DNA from: Thermaceae bacterium
GTDB lineage: Bacteria > Deinococcota > Deinococci > Deinococcales > Marinithermaceae
Assembly (NCBI GenBank): GCA_027067955.1
Contig: JAMOUW010000079.1
Coordinates: forward strand, 1 to 64,000
Length of the DNA: 64,000 bases
Reading direction: 5' to 3'
Position 1 is the stretch's first letter; each line of letters starts with the position of its first letter. Below are positions 35,543-50,114 of the stretch, piece after piece. Below the pieces are notes generated by a model, which made no database searches, was not told the DNA's origin, and saw only the letters and a program-made list of their open reading frames with translations. Made by a program: the position numbers and the translations under genes.

Positions 35543-36643
35543 ATGCGGGCCAGGTACGTGGTGACCAGTACGTGCATTCAATCGGGCACAATCCGCCTCA
35601 CGCTTTCATTGCGCCAGATGCTGTCTGGCCGCGAGCGGGTTGCCTGTCAGGATGAGGACGGCGAAAGGCTGGATTGCACCGTCGACTGGGTGCGCGGTGT
35701 TTTGGATGGGCTGTTGCCGTACTTTGAGAAACGCCGTTTGCAGGTAAACGACGTGATATGGCTGACGCTTGATGACGATGTGCTGACGCTCGAGGCGGCC
35801 GCCGCGCGTAAGGCACGCCCCCGTCCGGTCGCCCGCCCCGCGGGGCGGGCCGGGGTAGAGGAGGTTAAAGCGATGGCGGCGGTGGAGGCGGCCGTCCCGC
35901 CTGCGGGTGTCGTGGCGGAGCCGCCCAAGCGGGTTCGCGTTACCCCGCATGCCGGTGAAAAACGGGCTGTCAAGAAACCGGGTTACGTTCAGGCGCTGGA
36001 GGCGCTGGACCTAAAGTTCACGGCGGGCGAGGCGTACGACCTTTTTCGCGCCTATCTGGGGCGGCGTGAGTATACGCTGGCGCTGGGTCGTTACGGCGAA
36101 ACCGACGCTGCTGACCTCCTGGCCGTCCGGCGTACTGGAAAGGCCGATTTTGTGGGGTTGGTGGTACCCGAGGCGCGCATGGCGGAGGCGGTGGCGGGGC
36201 TTGGGGGCGTTAGGCTTGCTCTCGTTTCGCCCGAAGCGCTTTCGCAGCTGGTGTCGCTGAAGAAGCTTTTTCCAGTGGGTCCAGTAGAGCTCGAGCGGCT
36301 GTTGCGGGCGGGTCGCGTGGATGCTTCCGCCATTGCCCGGCTGGCCGAGGAGGTGCGCCGCTGGGTTGGCGAAAGGGCGGCTTTCTCGGCGGTATTGCTG
36401 GCCCTGGCGGAATATACCCGGCAGCAGGTCTTCTTTCCCGAGGACGTTCTGGCAAATTTGGGAGAAGGAGGATGGGATCGGGAAACGGTCCGGGCGGTTC
36501 TCGAGGCGCTAACCGGGCCGCCGTTCCTGTTGCTCGAAAAGAGCGGTATGGGTGAGTACCTTTTGCGGGAGCCGGTGGCCGATAACCTGACTCATCTGGC
36601 GGAGTATGCGCTTTCGCTCAAAAGCCGCATAGCGGCCCGCTAG
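35543..36643 (+). CDS. hypothetical protein (366 aa)
   Basis: Long ORF starting immediately after the exonuclease gene, GC3-rich, no recognised motif. Confidence 0.75.
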   Translation: MRARYVVTSTCIQSGTIRLTLSLRQMLSGRERVACQDEDGERLDCTVDWVRGVLDGLLPYFEKRRLQVNDVIWLTLDDDVLTLEAAAARKARPRPVARPAGRAGVEEVKAMAAVEAAVPPAGVVAEPPKRVRVTPHAGEKRAVKKPGYVQALEALDLKFTAGEAYDLFRAYLGRREYTLALGRYGETDAADLLAVRRTGKADFVGLVVPEARMAEAVAGLGGVRLALVSPEALSQLVSLKKLFPVGPVELERLLRAGRVDASAIARLAEEVRRWVGERAAFSAVLLALAEYTRQQVFFPEDVLANLGEGGWDRETVRAVLEALTGPPFLLLEKSGMGEYLLREPVADNLTHLAEYALSLKSRIAAR

Positions 36644-36676
36644 ATTTCGGGATCAAAAGCGTAGCCGGCTGCGGGG

Positions 36677-37665
36677 TCAGCCGGATGGTTGCCGGGGCGG
36701 AGGTTTACCCCAAACGTGGTTAATGCCTTCGGCGGCGCGAATTTTCAAGTCGCGCAGGGCGCTTTTCTTTGGCCCGGCGCGGTGCAGCGCCATTTGAACC
36801 ATCGCCTCCGGGTCGCCGGGAAGTTCCCAGTAGGGAGCACCGCTCTCGGTGCAGAAGGCTTTTACCTTGGGGTCATAGCTGCCGCCGGCGAAGGGGGTTC
36901 CCGCTACCGCTGCCAGGATTAGGCCGTGCAGGCGCAGCGAAAGAACGTAGCCGGCCTGGGCTATCAAGTAAAGTACCCGTCGCGGGTCACCGCTTATCTC
37001 GCGGTTAAAGCCGTTGAAGAGCTCCAACGCTGGTTCGTCAAAGTTTGGCTGGAACCCCAGTACCAGCAGTTCGTATCCTAGCGCTTGCAGCCGCTCGGCC
37101 ACCTCTCGCATCCGCCGGTTGGCCTCCAGCGGCACTCTCGCCCGCGGTACCAGCACCACCAGACGCTCCTCGCGGCTGACGTGCGGCGGTTCTAGCAGCA
37201 GCGCGGCGTCTGCACCCAGGCGCAAGCGGTTGGGGGCAACCCCCATCCGTCTGGCCAGTTTCAGAGACTCCTGGTCGCGCACCACCACGGCACGACTGCG
37301 TTTTAGGGCGGGTGCGGCGAGACGCATGCCGCCGGGGCTCAGCGGTCCCAGGGACTGGCCCAGGATCCAGGTAGGTTTTCTCAGAGATTGAGCCAGGTAG
37401 AGCAGACCCAGGTAGTACGCCAGGCTCTTGCCGGAGGTTTTGTTTTGTAACAGGCCGCCTCCACCCGATAGCAAACCGTCGCTTTGCTGCAGGGTACGCG
37501 CCAGCGCCAGGCTCATGCGCGGGACTGCCTCTGTGCCGTGCAGCGATTCGGTCCCCTGCGGGTCGGCCGATAGCACCACCGGTTCAACGCCGCGGCGGCG
37601 GGCCTCGCGTATCAGCGCCATGAGAATAGCTTCGTCTCCGGCGTTTCTGAAGCCGTAGTAACCGC

Positions 37666-37681
<16 letters not shown>
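36677..37681 (-). CDS. csaB: polysaccharide pyruvyl transferase, CsaB-like
   Basis: MVVTLSGYYGFRNAGDEAILMALIREARRRG...SGGGGLLQNKTSGKSLAYYLGLLYLA; C-terminal sialyl-transferase-like H-L-L. Confidence 0.9.
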
Positions 37682-40061
<2,380 letters not shown>

Positions 40062-40556
40062 TCAGGCGGAGCCGGTGCGAAGCACAAGTTTGCGGACCGT
40101 GTAGGTCAGGATTCCCAGTGCCGCCGCCAGAGCCAGGCTTCCGAAGACCCAGAAAACGCGCGGCCTTCCTTCGACGGTCGCGCGCACGGTCAGAAGCGCC
40201 CCCGCGGGGAAGAGAAAAGTGACCGGCACCTCTTCCCCGGGAGGATAGGGCCCCCCGGTGAGACGGATGCGAAAGGCGGTGGTAGCGCCCAGGCTGGTGA
40301 CACCGTAGGGGATGGGCACCGACGGCACGGGGCGCCACGCGCTTCCCTCGCGGAGCTCGAGCACGCCCTCGCCACGATCGGTAGCCACCACCTCCAGTGA
40401 CAGGGGATCGTCCCAGGCGGGGTATACCACCAGCCCTTCCAGGAAAACTCCCTCCGCTGTGCGCACTATGCGCAGTTCCTCGATTTCGAAGTCTCCCGCG
40501 TGAGCGCGGGCGATTCCGCCCAAGAGCAGCAGTCCCGCCAGCCACAGCGCTCGCAC
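40062..40556 (-). CDS. membrane-anchored protein resembling a PCu(A)C domain but lacking obvious Met/His copper ligands
   Basis: Signal peptide, C-terminal TM; RPVPSVPIPYG...PYPPGEEVPVTFLFPAGALLTVRATVE resembles PCu(A)C C-half; adjacent to SCO gene. Confidence 0.5.
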   Translation of the reverse strand: MRALWLAGLLLLGGIARAHAGDFEIEELRIVRTAEGVFLEGLVVYPAWDDPLSLEVVATDRGEGVLELREGSAWRPVPSVPIPYGVTSLGATTAFRIRLTGGPYPPGEEVPVTFLFPAGALLTVRATVEGRPRVFWVFGSLALAAALGILTYTVRKLVLRTGSA

Positions 40557-41149
40557 TAGAACCGGCCCCTCCGCTCTAAAATGGCCCGCAGATCACGCAA
40601 CATGGCGGTTTCTTCTTCTACCGCTTGCTGGCCGTAAAGCACCCGGATGCGGCCCTCAGGATCGATCAGCGTCACCGTTGAGGTGTGGTCTATGTAGCCG
40701 CTGGGGTCAGTACGTACGTAAATGTAAAAGCCGGCCGCCACTTTGGCTATTACCTTGGGCGGACCGGAAAGACCGATGAAACTGGGGTGGAACAGTTTGG
40801 CGTAGCGGTCCATGGCCGCGGGGGTGTCGCGCGCCGGGTCGATGCTGATGGCGAGAACCTGCAGCTGTTCAGGCTCGCCCAGTTCGCGGTAGATGTGCGC
40901 CAGGTGGTTTAGCGTAAGCGGGCAGACATCGGGGCAGTTGGCGTAGCCAAAAAAGACGAGGACCACCTTGCCGCGAAAGTCGGCCAGGCTCACCGGGCCA
41001 TCGGCGCTTTCCAGGCGGAACTCGGGGGCTGGGCGCGGGTTCTTGAGCACCGTACCGGAAAGGGCCAGTACCTGCGGACGTTGCTGGAACAGCCACGCGC
41101 CCCCCAGGATTACCAGGAGTGGAACGAGGTACAGGATGCGCCGCTGCAT
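40556..41149 (-). CDS. SCO1/SenC-family protein
   Basis: VVLVFFGYANCPDVCPLTLNHLAHIY (CxxxC) and DHTSTVTLIDPEG. Confidence 0.95.
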   Translation of the reverse strand: MQRRILYLVPLLVILGGAWLFQQRPQVLALSGTVLKNPRPAPEFRLESADGPVSLADFRGKVVLVFFGYANCPDVCPLTLNHLAHIYRELGEPEQLQVLAISIDPARDTPAAMDRYAKLFHPSFIGLSGPPKVIAKVAAGFYIYVRTDPSGYIDHTSTVTLIDPEGRIRVLYGQQAVEEETAMLRDLRAILERRGRF

Positions 41150-41159
41150 CGCGCCCAGT

Positions 41160-43190
<2,031 letters not shown>

Positions 43191-43244
43191 TCAAAATGAA
43201 CCGCATCTTTACCGAGGTTACATGACCTTCACCCTTCCCTGGCA

Positions 43245-43295
43245 TATAATGACGCTGGCGAAAGAGCCATTAGGACACCAAACCTTTAAGGAGGT
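43245..43295 (+). promoter_or_regulatory. promoter -10 TATAAT (43245-43250) and SD AAGGAGG (43289-43295) of the BMP gene
   Basis: Consensus -10; canonical SD before ATG 43301. Confidence 0.65.
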
Positions 43296-43300
43296 CGAGT

Positions 43301-44383
43301 ATGAAACGATGGGCAGTGTTGGGCATGATGCTAGCGGCCTTCATGGGCCTGGCGATGGCGCAGGTTCGTGTTGGTATTGCGTTTGACGCGGGCGGCAAGA
43401 ACGATCGCAGCTTCAACCAGTCGGCCTGGGAGGGTGCACAGAAGGCCGCCAAGGACTTGGGCATCGAACTCTTTGATTTTGAGCCTTCCGATCCCAGCCA
43501 GGTCATTCAGGGTATCCGCAACTTCGCCGAGGAGGAGTTCGATCTGATCATCGCCGTCGGTTTCGCCAACCAGGGTGCTATCGAAGCAGTGGCGAAGGAA
43601 TTTCCCGACATCCACTTTGCGATCATCGACTCTGTAGTCGACCTCCCCAACGTGGCAAGCCTCGTTTTCCGTGAGCACGAAGGCTCGTTCCTGGTAGGGT
43701 ACATCGCCGGCAAGCTCACCCAGACGGGGACCGTCGGTTTCGTGGGGGGCATGGACATCCCGCTGATTCACAAGTTCGAGCAGGGCTACAAGGCTGGCGT
43801 CGAATACGCCTGCGCCGAAGACGGCATCGAGTGCAACGTCATTATCAATTACGTGGGCAACACCCCCACTGCCTGGAACGACCCCGCCAAGGCTAAGGAG
43901 ATCGCTCAGGCGCAGGTTTCCCAGGGCGCCGACATAATCTACGCCGCCGCCGGCGGTTCTGGTCTGGGAGTGCTCGATTACATCAAGCAAACCAAGTGCA
44001 CTACGGGCAAGAAGTTCATCCGCGACCCCTTCCGCAACGTTCCCGGCAACCCTTGCGGCAAGGACGCCCGCCCGCTCTTCCTGGTAGGGGTGGACGCCAA
44101 CCAGAACTACCTGGGCGACACCGATAACAATCCCAAGACCCTCAACTTCGTGCTTACCTCCATGCTGAAACGCGTGGACGTGGCCACCTACGACACCATC
44201 AAGAGCGTTGTCGAGGGCAACTTTAGTGGCGGCATTCACGAGTTCGGGCTCGAAAACAACGGCGTTGGCTATGCGCTCGACGAGTACAACAAGGACCTCA
44301 TTCCGCAGGCGATCGTCACCCGCCTCGAGATAATCAAGCGCAAGATTCTGAGCGGTGAGATCAAGGTACCCTCTTCGCGCTAG
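43301..44383 (+). CDS. BMP-family ABC transporter substrate-binding protein
   Basis: Signal peptide; VRVGIAFDAGGKNDRSFNQSAWEGAQKA...GVDANQNYLG. Confidence 0.93.
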   Translation: MKRWAVLGMMLAAFMGLAMAQVRVGIAFDAGGKNDRSFNQSAWEGAQKAAKDLGIELFDFEPSDPSQVIQGIRNFAEEEFDLIIAVGFANQGAIEAVAKEFPDIHFAIIDSVVDLPNVASLVFREHEGSFLVGYIAGKLTQTGTVGFVGGMDIPLIHKFEQGYKAGVEYACAEDGIECNVIINYVGNTPTAWNDPAKAKEIAQAQVSQGADIIYAAAGGSGLGVLDYIKQTKCTTGKKFIRDPFRNVPGNPCGKDARPLFLVGVDANQNYLGDTDNNPKTLNFVLTSMLKRVDVATYDTIKSVVEGNFSGGIHEFGLENNGVGYALDEYNKDLIPQAIVTRLEIIKRKILSGEIKVPSSR

Positions 44384-44399
44384 GATCATGCCGAATACG

Positions 44400-44426
44400 G
44401 GCCGCCCCCGAACGGGGGCGGCCTTT
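44400..44426 (+). terminator. intrinsic terminator after the BMP gene
   Basis: GGCCGCCCCC-gaac-GGGGGCGGCC then TTT. Confidence 0.8.
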
Positions 44427-44446
44427 CCGGTTGGTATACTGCTTCC

Positions 44447-45961
44447 GTGAGCGAAGTCGCTTTGCAGCTTGAGAACATCACCAAGCGCTACCCCCTGGTG
44501 CTGGCGAATGATCATATTAACTTGAGTGTCAGGTGGGGCGAGGTGCTGGCGCTGGTGGGTGAGAACGGCGCGGGCAAGTCCACCCTGATGAAGATCGTTT
44601 ACGGGCTCGTCAGGCCCGATGAGGGTGAGATCTACGTCGACGGCGAAAGGGTGGAGATTAACACCCCCTCGGACGCCATTGCGCTGGGCATAGGCATGGT
44701 GCACCAGCACTTTATGCTCGTGGACACCCTTTCTGTTCTTGACAACGTCATTTTGGGGATGGAGCCAAAAGCAGGTCCGGCCATCGACTACGCAGCCGCC
44801 CGCAAGCGCGTAGTTGAGCTAATAAAAGAGCTGGGCTTCGATCTCGATTCCGACGCCGTAATCGAAGACCTGCCGGTGGGTGCGCAGCAGCGCGTAGAGA
44901 TTCTCAAGACCCTCTATCGCGACGCCAAGATACTTATTCTCGACGAGCCTACCGCCGTGCTCACCCCGCAGGAAGTGGAGGATCTTTTCAAGTTTCTGCG
45001 CGAGTTCGCTGGGAAGGGGCACGCCATCATACTTATCACCCACAAGCTCGATGAGGTGATGGAGGTTTCCGACCGTGTCACCGTCATTCGTGACGGCAAG
45101 GTGGTGGGCACGGTGAACACGTCTGAAACCAGCGTGGCCGAGCTGGCGCGGATGATGGTAGGACGGGAAGTGATATTGACCGTGCAGAAAAAACCCGCCG
45201 AGCCCGGAGAGGTGGTGCTTGAGGCCGCAGACCTGCGGGTCGAGGGAAGCGGTCACCGTCCGCGCCTGGACGGCGTCTCATTTCAGGTGCGCGCGGGCGA
45301 GGTCGTGGGCATTGCCGGCGTGGAGGGCAACGGACAGACCGAGCTGGTTGAGGTGATCACCGGCCTGCGCCCCTTCAAGGGCACGCTGCGCTACAACGGC
45401 GAGGCCGTGCACCCCAGCGCCCGCAAGGTGCGCGAGTGGGGTGTGAGTCACATTCCCGAGGAGCGCAACGACCGCGGTTTGATCCTCGAATTTCCCACCC
45501 GGTATAACATCATCTTGGGTGATCACTACCGTCCGCCTTACGCAGGCTTCCTGGGTTTTTTCAACGACGCCGTCATCAACGATTACGCTGAAAAGGTAGT
45601 TGAGCGCTTCGACGTACGGCCGCGCAGCATCCACCTGATCGGACGCCGCTACTCGGGCGGCAACGCTCAAAAAATCATCGTTGGCCGCGAGCTGGCGCGC
45701 GAACCCAAGCTTCTCGTAGCCGCTCAGCCCACCCGCGGCGTGGATATCGGAGCAATAGAATTCATCCACCAGAACATCATCGAGGCGCGCGACCGCGGCA
45801 TGGCGGTTTTGCTCGTTTCTGCCGATTTGAACGAGGTTATGAGCCTTGCCGACCGTATTCTCGTTATGTATGAGGGCAGGGTGGTGGGCGAGGTATTGCC
45901 GGGAGAGGTGACTGAAGAACAGATAGGTCTTTTGATGGCCGGTCTGGAAGCGGCGGTCTAG
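44447..45961 (+). CDS. ABC transporter ATP-binding protein, nucleoside/sugar (YufO/RbsA-like tandem ATPase)
   Basis: Two ABC domains; [46 protein letters not shown]. Confidence 0.95.
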   Translation: MSEVALQLENITKRYPLVLANDHINLSVRWGEVLALVGENGAGKSTLMKIVYGLVRPDEGEIYVDGERVEINTPSDAIALGIGMVHQHFMLVDTLSVLDNVILGMEPKAGPAIDYAAARKRVVELIKELGFDLDSDAVIEDLPVGAQQRVEILKTLYRDAKILILDEPTAVLTPQEVEDLFKFLREFAGKGHAIILITHKLDEVMEVSDRVTVIRDGKVVGTVNTSETSVAELARMMVGREVILTVQKKPAEPGEVVLEAADLRVEGSGHRPRLDGVSFQVRAGEVVGIAGVEGNGQTELVEVITGLRPFKGTLRYNGEAVHPSARKVREWGVSHIPEERNDRGLILEFPTRYNIILGDHYRPPYAGFLGFFNDAVINDYAEKVVERFDVRPRSIHLIGRRYSGGNAQKIIVGRELAREPKLLVAAQPTRGVDIGAIEFIHQNIIEARDRGMAVLLVSADLNEVMSLADRILVMYEGRVVGEVLPGEVTEEQIGLLMAGLEAAV

Positions 45962-45968
45962 CCCGTTC

Positions 45969-46727
45969 ATGCGTGTGCTTTTTGTTGGCGACGTGGTCGC
46001 GGGGCCTGGATTGCGAGCCGTGGCCCTGCACCTGCCGGATATACGCAGGCGTTACGATTGGGTGATAATAAATGGAGAGAACGCCGCGGGCGGTAAGGGA
46101 CTCGACCGCAAGAGTTATCGCATCTTGCGGGAAGCTGGCGCCGACCTGGTCACCCTGGGGAACCACGCTTGGGACAGAAAAGGCGTCTATGATCTTATAG
46201 ATCGGGAACCCGTAATCAGGGCCGCCAACTATCCTCCGGGAACTCCCGGGCAGGGCTGGTGGGTACTGGAACGGGGAGGTTTCCGCTTGCTCGTGTTCCA
46301 GGTGATGGGTCGCGTATTCATGGGGTTGTTCGACGACCCTTTCCGCACCGCCGACCGCATCCTTGAAGAAGTTCCCCACGATGCCGCAATCGTGGAGATT
46401 CACGCCGAGGCAACCAGCGAAAAGTACGCCCTGGGGCACTATCTCGACGGCCGTGTGGCCGCGGTTCTGGGTACCCACACGCACGTTCCCACGCTGGACG
46501 CCGGGTTTCTCCCCCGGGGCACGGCGTTCCAGTCTGACGTGGGAATGACCGGCACCTATAATTCCGTAATAGGCGGAGACATCAATACTTTCCTGGACCG
46601 CTTCCTTACATCGCGCCCGCAGCCGTTTCGCAGCGCCGAGGGGGCGGCCAGTTTTCTGGCCACCGAGCTCGTTTTTTCCGGCACCCGGGTACAGGCGATC
46701 AGTCCCTATCGCTGGGAGGAGCCGTGA
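45969..46727 (+). CDS. YmdB-family metallophosphoesterase
   Basis: MRVLFVGDVVAGPGLRAVALHLP...NGENAAGGKGL...LGNHAWDRKG...EIHAEATSEKYALGHYLDGRVAAVLGTHTHVPT. Confidence 0.95.
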   Translation: MRVLFVGDVVAGPGLRAVALHLPDIRRRYDWVIINGENAAGGKGLDRKSYRILREAGADLVTLGNHAWDRKGVYDLIDREPVIRAANYPPGTPGQGWWVLERGGFRLLVFQVMGRVFMGLFDDPFRTADRILEEVPHDAAIVEIHAEATSEKYALGHYLDGRVAAVLGTHTHVPTLDAGFLPRGTAFQSDVGMTGTYNSVIGGDINTFLDRFLTSRPQPFRSAEGAASFLATELVFSGTRVQAISPYRWEEP

Positions 46728-49342
46728 CCCTGCCCGAGGCGCTCCGGCGCGACGTGGACAGGCTGGGCCGGGCGCTGGGAGAAGCGATCCGCATGGTCAG
46801 TGGCGAGCGCCTGTACGGTCTGGTCGAAGAGGTGCGCACCCGCACCAAGATGCTGCGCCGCCATCACGATGAAGCCGAGCGCGAAGCGCTGGATTCGCTA
46901 ATAGGGAGTCTGGATCTTCACCGCGCCGAGGGTCTGACCCGGGCCTTTACCAGCTTCTTTTATTTGGCTAATCTAGCCGAGTCGTTCCACCGGTCCCGGA
47001 CGGTTGCCCGTGAAGAAAGCGGATTCGCGCGCGCAGCGCAAACCCTGCTGGATTGGAACGTTCCCGCCGGAGACGCTGAGCGTCTTGCCCGTGCACTCCG
47101 CCTTCGCCTTACCTTTACGGCGCACCCAACTGAGGCGCGCAGACGCACCGTAAGGCATCACCTGGAGCGGCTGCATGAAGCCCTGGAGCGCGATGACGGG
47201 GAGATGCTGCGTGAGCGTGTCGCCTTGCTGTGGGCCACCGAGGAGCTGCGCCGTACCCAGCCCACCGTGAACGACGAGGTGAAAGGGGCGCTCTACTACC
47301 TTCCCCGCAGCCTTTGGTCGGCCCAGGCGCGCCTGGTCGAGCGCATGGAAACGGCCCTCCATGACGCCTACGGGCGCAAATTCCATGTCGGTAGCCCCAT
47401 TCGCACCCGCAGCTGGATCGGAGGAGACCGCGACGGCAATCCCGCCGTTACCCCGGAGGTGACCGCCTGGGCTCAGGATTACGCACGCCGCTTGTACGTA
47501 GAGCATTTCTGTAGCGAGCTTGATGAGCTGATCAGGGATCTCTCGGTTTCCGAACGCCGCCTTCCAGTTCCGCGAGACCTGCGCGAGGCCGCAGAACACG
47601 CACTCCGGCTCATCGGTGAACCTCCCCGCTTTGCTGGCGAGCCGCTAAGGCGTTATCTGATGGGTATCTATTACCGGCTCGAGCACACCCTGACGGCGGG
47701 CCCTGGCGCTTACCGGGAATCCGCCGAGCTGGTTTCCGACCTGGCCCGGTTGCGCGGCGCCTTGCGTGCCATGGGCCTTGTTTCCTTTGCGATCCGGGGC
47801 GTGCGCCCGCTGGAGGAGGCCGCGAGAACCTTCGGGCTCGGTTTGGTATCCCTTGATTTGCGTGAGGAGTCGGGCGAGCACCGCCGGGCGGTTGCCGAGC
47901 TGCTGGAAGCGGCCGGCCTGGCTGAAGACTATCCCGGCTGGTCCGAAGAGCGGCGCGAGGCCTGGCTAACCGAGGAGCTTGCGAGCGCGCGACCCCTGGC
48001 CCCCGTGGGCTATGAGCCCGAAGGTGCTCCGCTGCGCCGGGCGCTGGGGGCTCTTGCTGTATGGGACGGGCGCGGCGCTTATGTGGTGAGCATGACCCGC
48101 GGACCGTCCGATCTGCTCGAGGTGCTGCTGCTGGCGCGCGAGGCAGGCCGCTACGATCCGCAACGTGGTGCGCCCTTCGACGTGGTGCCGCTGTTCGAGA
48201 CCCTGGACGATCTGAATACTGCAGGCGTTACCGTGGAGCGCCTGCTAGCCAACCCGGTGTTCCGGCGTCAGGTTGCCGCGCGCGGGGCGCTGGAGGTGAT
48301 GATAGGTTACTCGGATTCGAATAAGGACGCGGGATTTCTCGCCGCAAACTGGGCGTTATACATGGCGCAGCAGCGCGTTGCCGCGTCGGCCCGGGCTGCC
48401 GGGGTGCAAGTGCGCTTCTTCCACGGACGCGGCACCTCCACCGCACGCGGTGGCGGTCCGGCGGGCAGGGCGATAGCCGCATTGCCGGCGGGTGCGGTAG
48501 GACCGGAAATCCGTATAACCGAGCAGGGCGAAGCCCTGGCCGATAAGTACGGTCATCCCGACCTGGCCCTGCGCAGCCTCGAGGAAACGGTCGCCCACCT
48601 CCTGCTCGCCGCGGCGCGCGACGCCGGCTACGGGCCCGCCGCCGGGTTCAAGCCCGAGGTCGCCTGGACGGAGGCGCTGGCGGGCGCTGCCAAACGCTCT
48701 GCGGAGGTGTACCGAGGGCTGCTGTCGTCCGAGGGTTTCTTCAGCTTCTTCGAGCAGCTAACCCCCATTCGCGAAATCGCCGCCCTGAAAATTGCCTCAC
48801 GCCCCGTTTACCGTCACGGGCGTATCCGCGATGTGAGTGACTTGCGGGCGATTCCCTGGGTTATGGCCTGGACCCAGGTACGTGCCAACCTGCCCGGCTG
48901 GTTCGGTCTGGGGGAGGGGCTCGCTGCTCTGGACCCTGATCTGCTTGCAGAAATGTACGCAGGCTGGCCTTTTTTCCGCAGCGTGCTAGAGGGTGCCGAG
49001 CTGTCTTTGGCGAAGACCGACCTGAATGTGACCCGTAACTACCTGCGCTTATTGGAGCCGGGGCTCGCCGAGCGTTTCTTTCCCCGGCTGGAACGGTCGT
49101 TCGAGTCGTCTCTGGAGGTGCTCGAGGCGGCCCGCGGAGCAGCGCTTCTGGCGACGACCCCCGAGCTGGCCCGCAGCATTGAATTGCGCAATCCCTACCT
49201 GGATCCCATCAACCATCTGCAGGTAGAGCTTCTCTTCCGCTACCGGAGGCTGCCTTCCGAGAGCCCTGACCGCGAGGCGACTACGCGGGCGCTATTGTCG
49301 ACGATTTTGGGCATTGCGGCAGGGATGCGCAATACCGGTTGA
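46724..49342 (+). CDS. ppc: phosphoenolpyruvate carboxylase
   Basis: TFTAHPTEARRRTV...GGDRDGNPAVTPEVT...MIGYSDSNKDAGFLAANW...FFHGRGTSTARGGGP. Confidence 0.98.
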   Translation: MTLPEALRRDVDRLGRALGEAIRMVSGERLYGLVEEVRTRTKMLRRHHDEAEREALDSLIGSLDLHRAEGLTRAFTSFFYLANLAESFHRSRTVAREESGFARAAQTLLDWNVPAGDAERLARALRLRLTFTAHPTEARRRTVRHHLERLHEALERDDGEMLRERVALLWATEELRRTQPTVNDEVKGALYYLPRSLWSAQARLVERMETALHDAYGRKFHVGSPIRTRSWIGGDRDGNPAVTPEVTAWAQDYARRLYVEHFCSELDELIRDLSVSERRLPVPRDLREAAEHALRLIGEPPRFAGEPLRRYLMGIYYRLEHTLTAGPGAYRESAELVSDLARLRGALRAMGLVSFAIRGVRPLEEAARTFGLGLVSLDLREESGEHRRAVAELLEAAGLAEDYPGWSEERREAWLTEELASARPLAPVGYEPEGAPLRRALGALAVWDGRGAYVVSMTRGPSDLLEVLLLAREAGRYDPQRGAPFDVVPLFETLDDLNTAGVTVERLLANPVFRRQVAARGALEVMIGYSDSNKDAGFLAANWALYMAQQRVAASARAAGVQVRFFHGRGTSTARGGGPAGRAIAALPAGAVGPEIRITEQGEALADKYGHPDLALRSLEETVAHLLLAAARDAGYGPAAGFKPEVAWTEALAGAAKRSAEVYRGLLSSEGFFSFFEQLTPIREIAALKIASRPVYRHGRIRDVSDLRAIPWVMAWTQVRANLPGWFGLGEGLAALDPDLLAEMYAGWPFFRSVLEGAELSLAKTDLNVTRNYLRLLEPGLAERFFPRLERSFESSLEVLEAARGAALLATTPELARSIELRNPYLDPINHLQVELLFRYRRLPSESPDREATTRALLSTILGIAAGMRNTG

Positions 49343-49364
49343 AATAGCCGGGTAGAATGAGCCC

Positions 49365-50114
49365 GTGGCCATGACGCGCCTGTATCACATCTCCGATATC
49401 CACGTGGCTTCCAAATACTTTCAGCCACAGCTGATGGAACGACTTATTGCGGAAGTAAACAGTGAACGCCCTGATCTGCTCGTGCTTTCGGGGGACCTCA
49501 CCGATCGCGGGCTTGCCTACGAGTTCGAGGAGGCCCGGGACTGGACCGACCGTTTTGAGGTCCCGTTGCTCGTCACCCCCGGGAATCACGACTCGCGTAA
49601 CGTTGGTTACGTTCACTTCGAGGAGATCTACGGTTCGCGCTATCGGATAGTGCGCCTCCCCGGCGTACACATAGTTGCTGCGGACTCGAGCGAGCCCGAC
49701 CTCGACGAGGGGCGCATAGGCCGGAGCATATATCCGTGGTTGCATGAAGCCCTTGATTCCGCACTTGAGGGCGACCTGAAGGTTTTCGTCACCCACCACC
49801 ACCTACTGCCGGTTCCCGGCGCCGGGCGGGAGCGCAACATATTGCAAGACGCGGGAGACCTGCTCAAGATACTGGTGGATCACGGGGTGGAACTAGTGCT
49901 AAACGGTCACAAGCACGTGCCGTGGGTATGGCGCTTCGAGGACATGCTGATCGTCAATGCGGGAACCGCGACCACCAACCGCCTGCGGGGAAAGGAGCAA
50001 CCAAGCTTCGCGGTCATAGACCTTTCGGGCGAAGCCATAACCGTGCGCCACAGGTATTACGATGGCAGTGAGGAAACCTTGCACCACCCCCTGAAACGGA
50101 GGACCCCGGCATGA
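49365..50114 (+). CDS. metallophosphoesterase (CpdA/Icc-like)
   Basis: YHISDIHVAS...LLVLSGDLTDRG...VTPGNHDSRN...LNGHKHVP. Confidence 0.93.
   Translation: MAMTRLYHISDIHVASKYFQPQLMERLIAEVNSERPDLLVLSGDLTDRGLAYEFEEARDWTDRFEVPLLVTPGNHDSRNVGYVHFEEIYGSRYRIVRLPGVHIVAADSSEPDLDEGRIGRSIYPWLHEALDSALEGDLKVFVTHHHLLPVPGAGRERNILQDAGDLLKILVDHGVELVLNGHKHVPWVWRFEDMLIVNAGTATTNRLRGKEQPSFAVIDLSGEAITVRHRYYDGSEETLHHPLKRRTPA

Noticed and set aside
43331-44710. 459-aa ORF antisense to the BMP gene
   Set aside because: Shadow ORF spanning a terminator and two genes on the other strand
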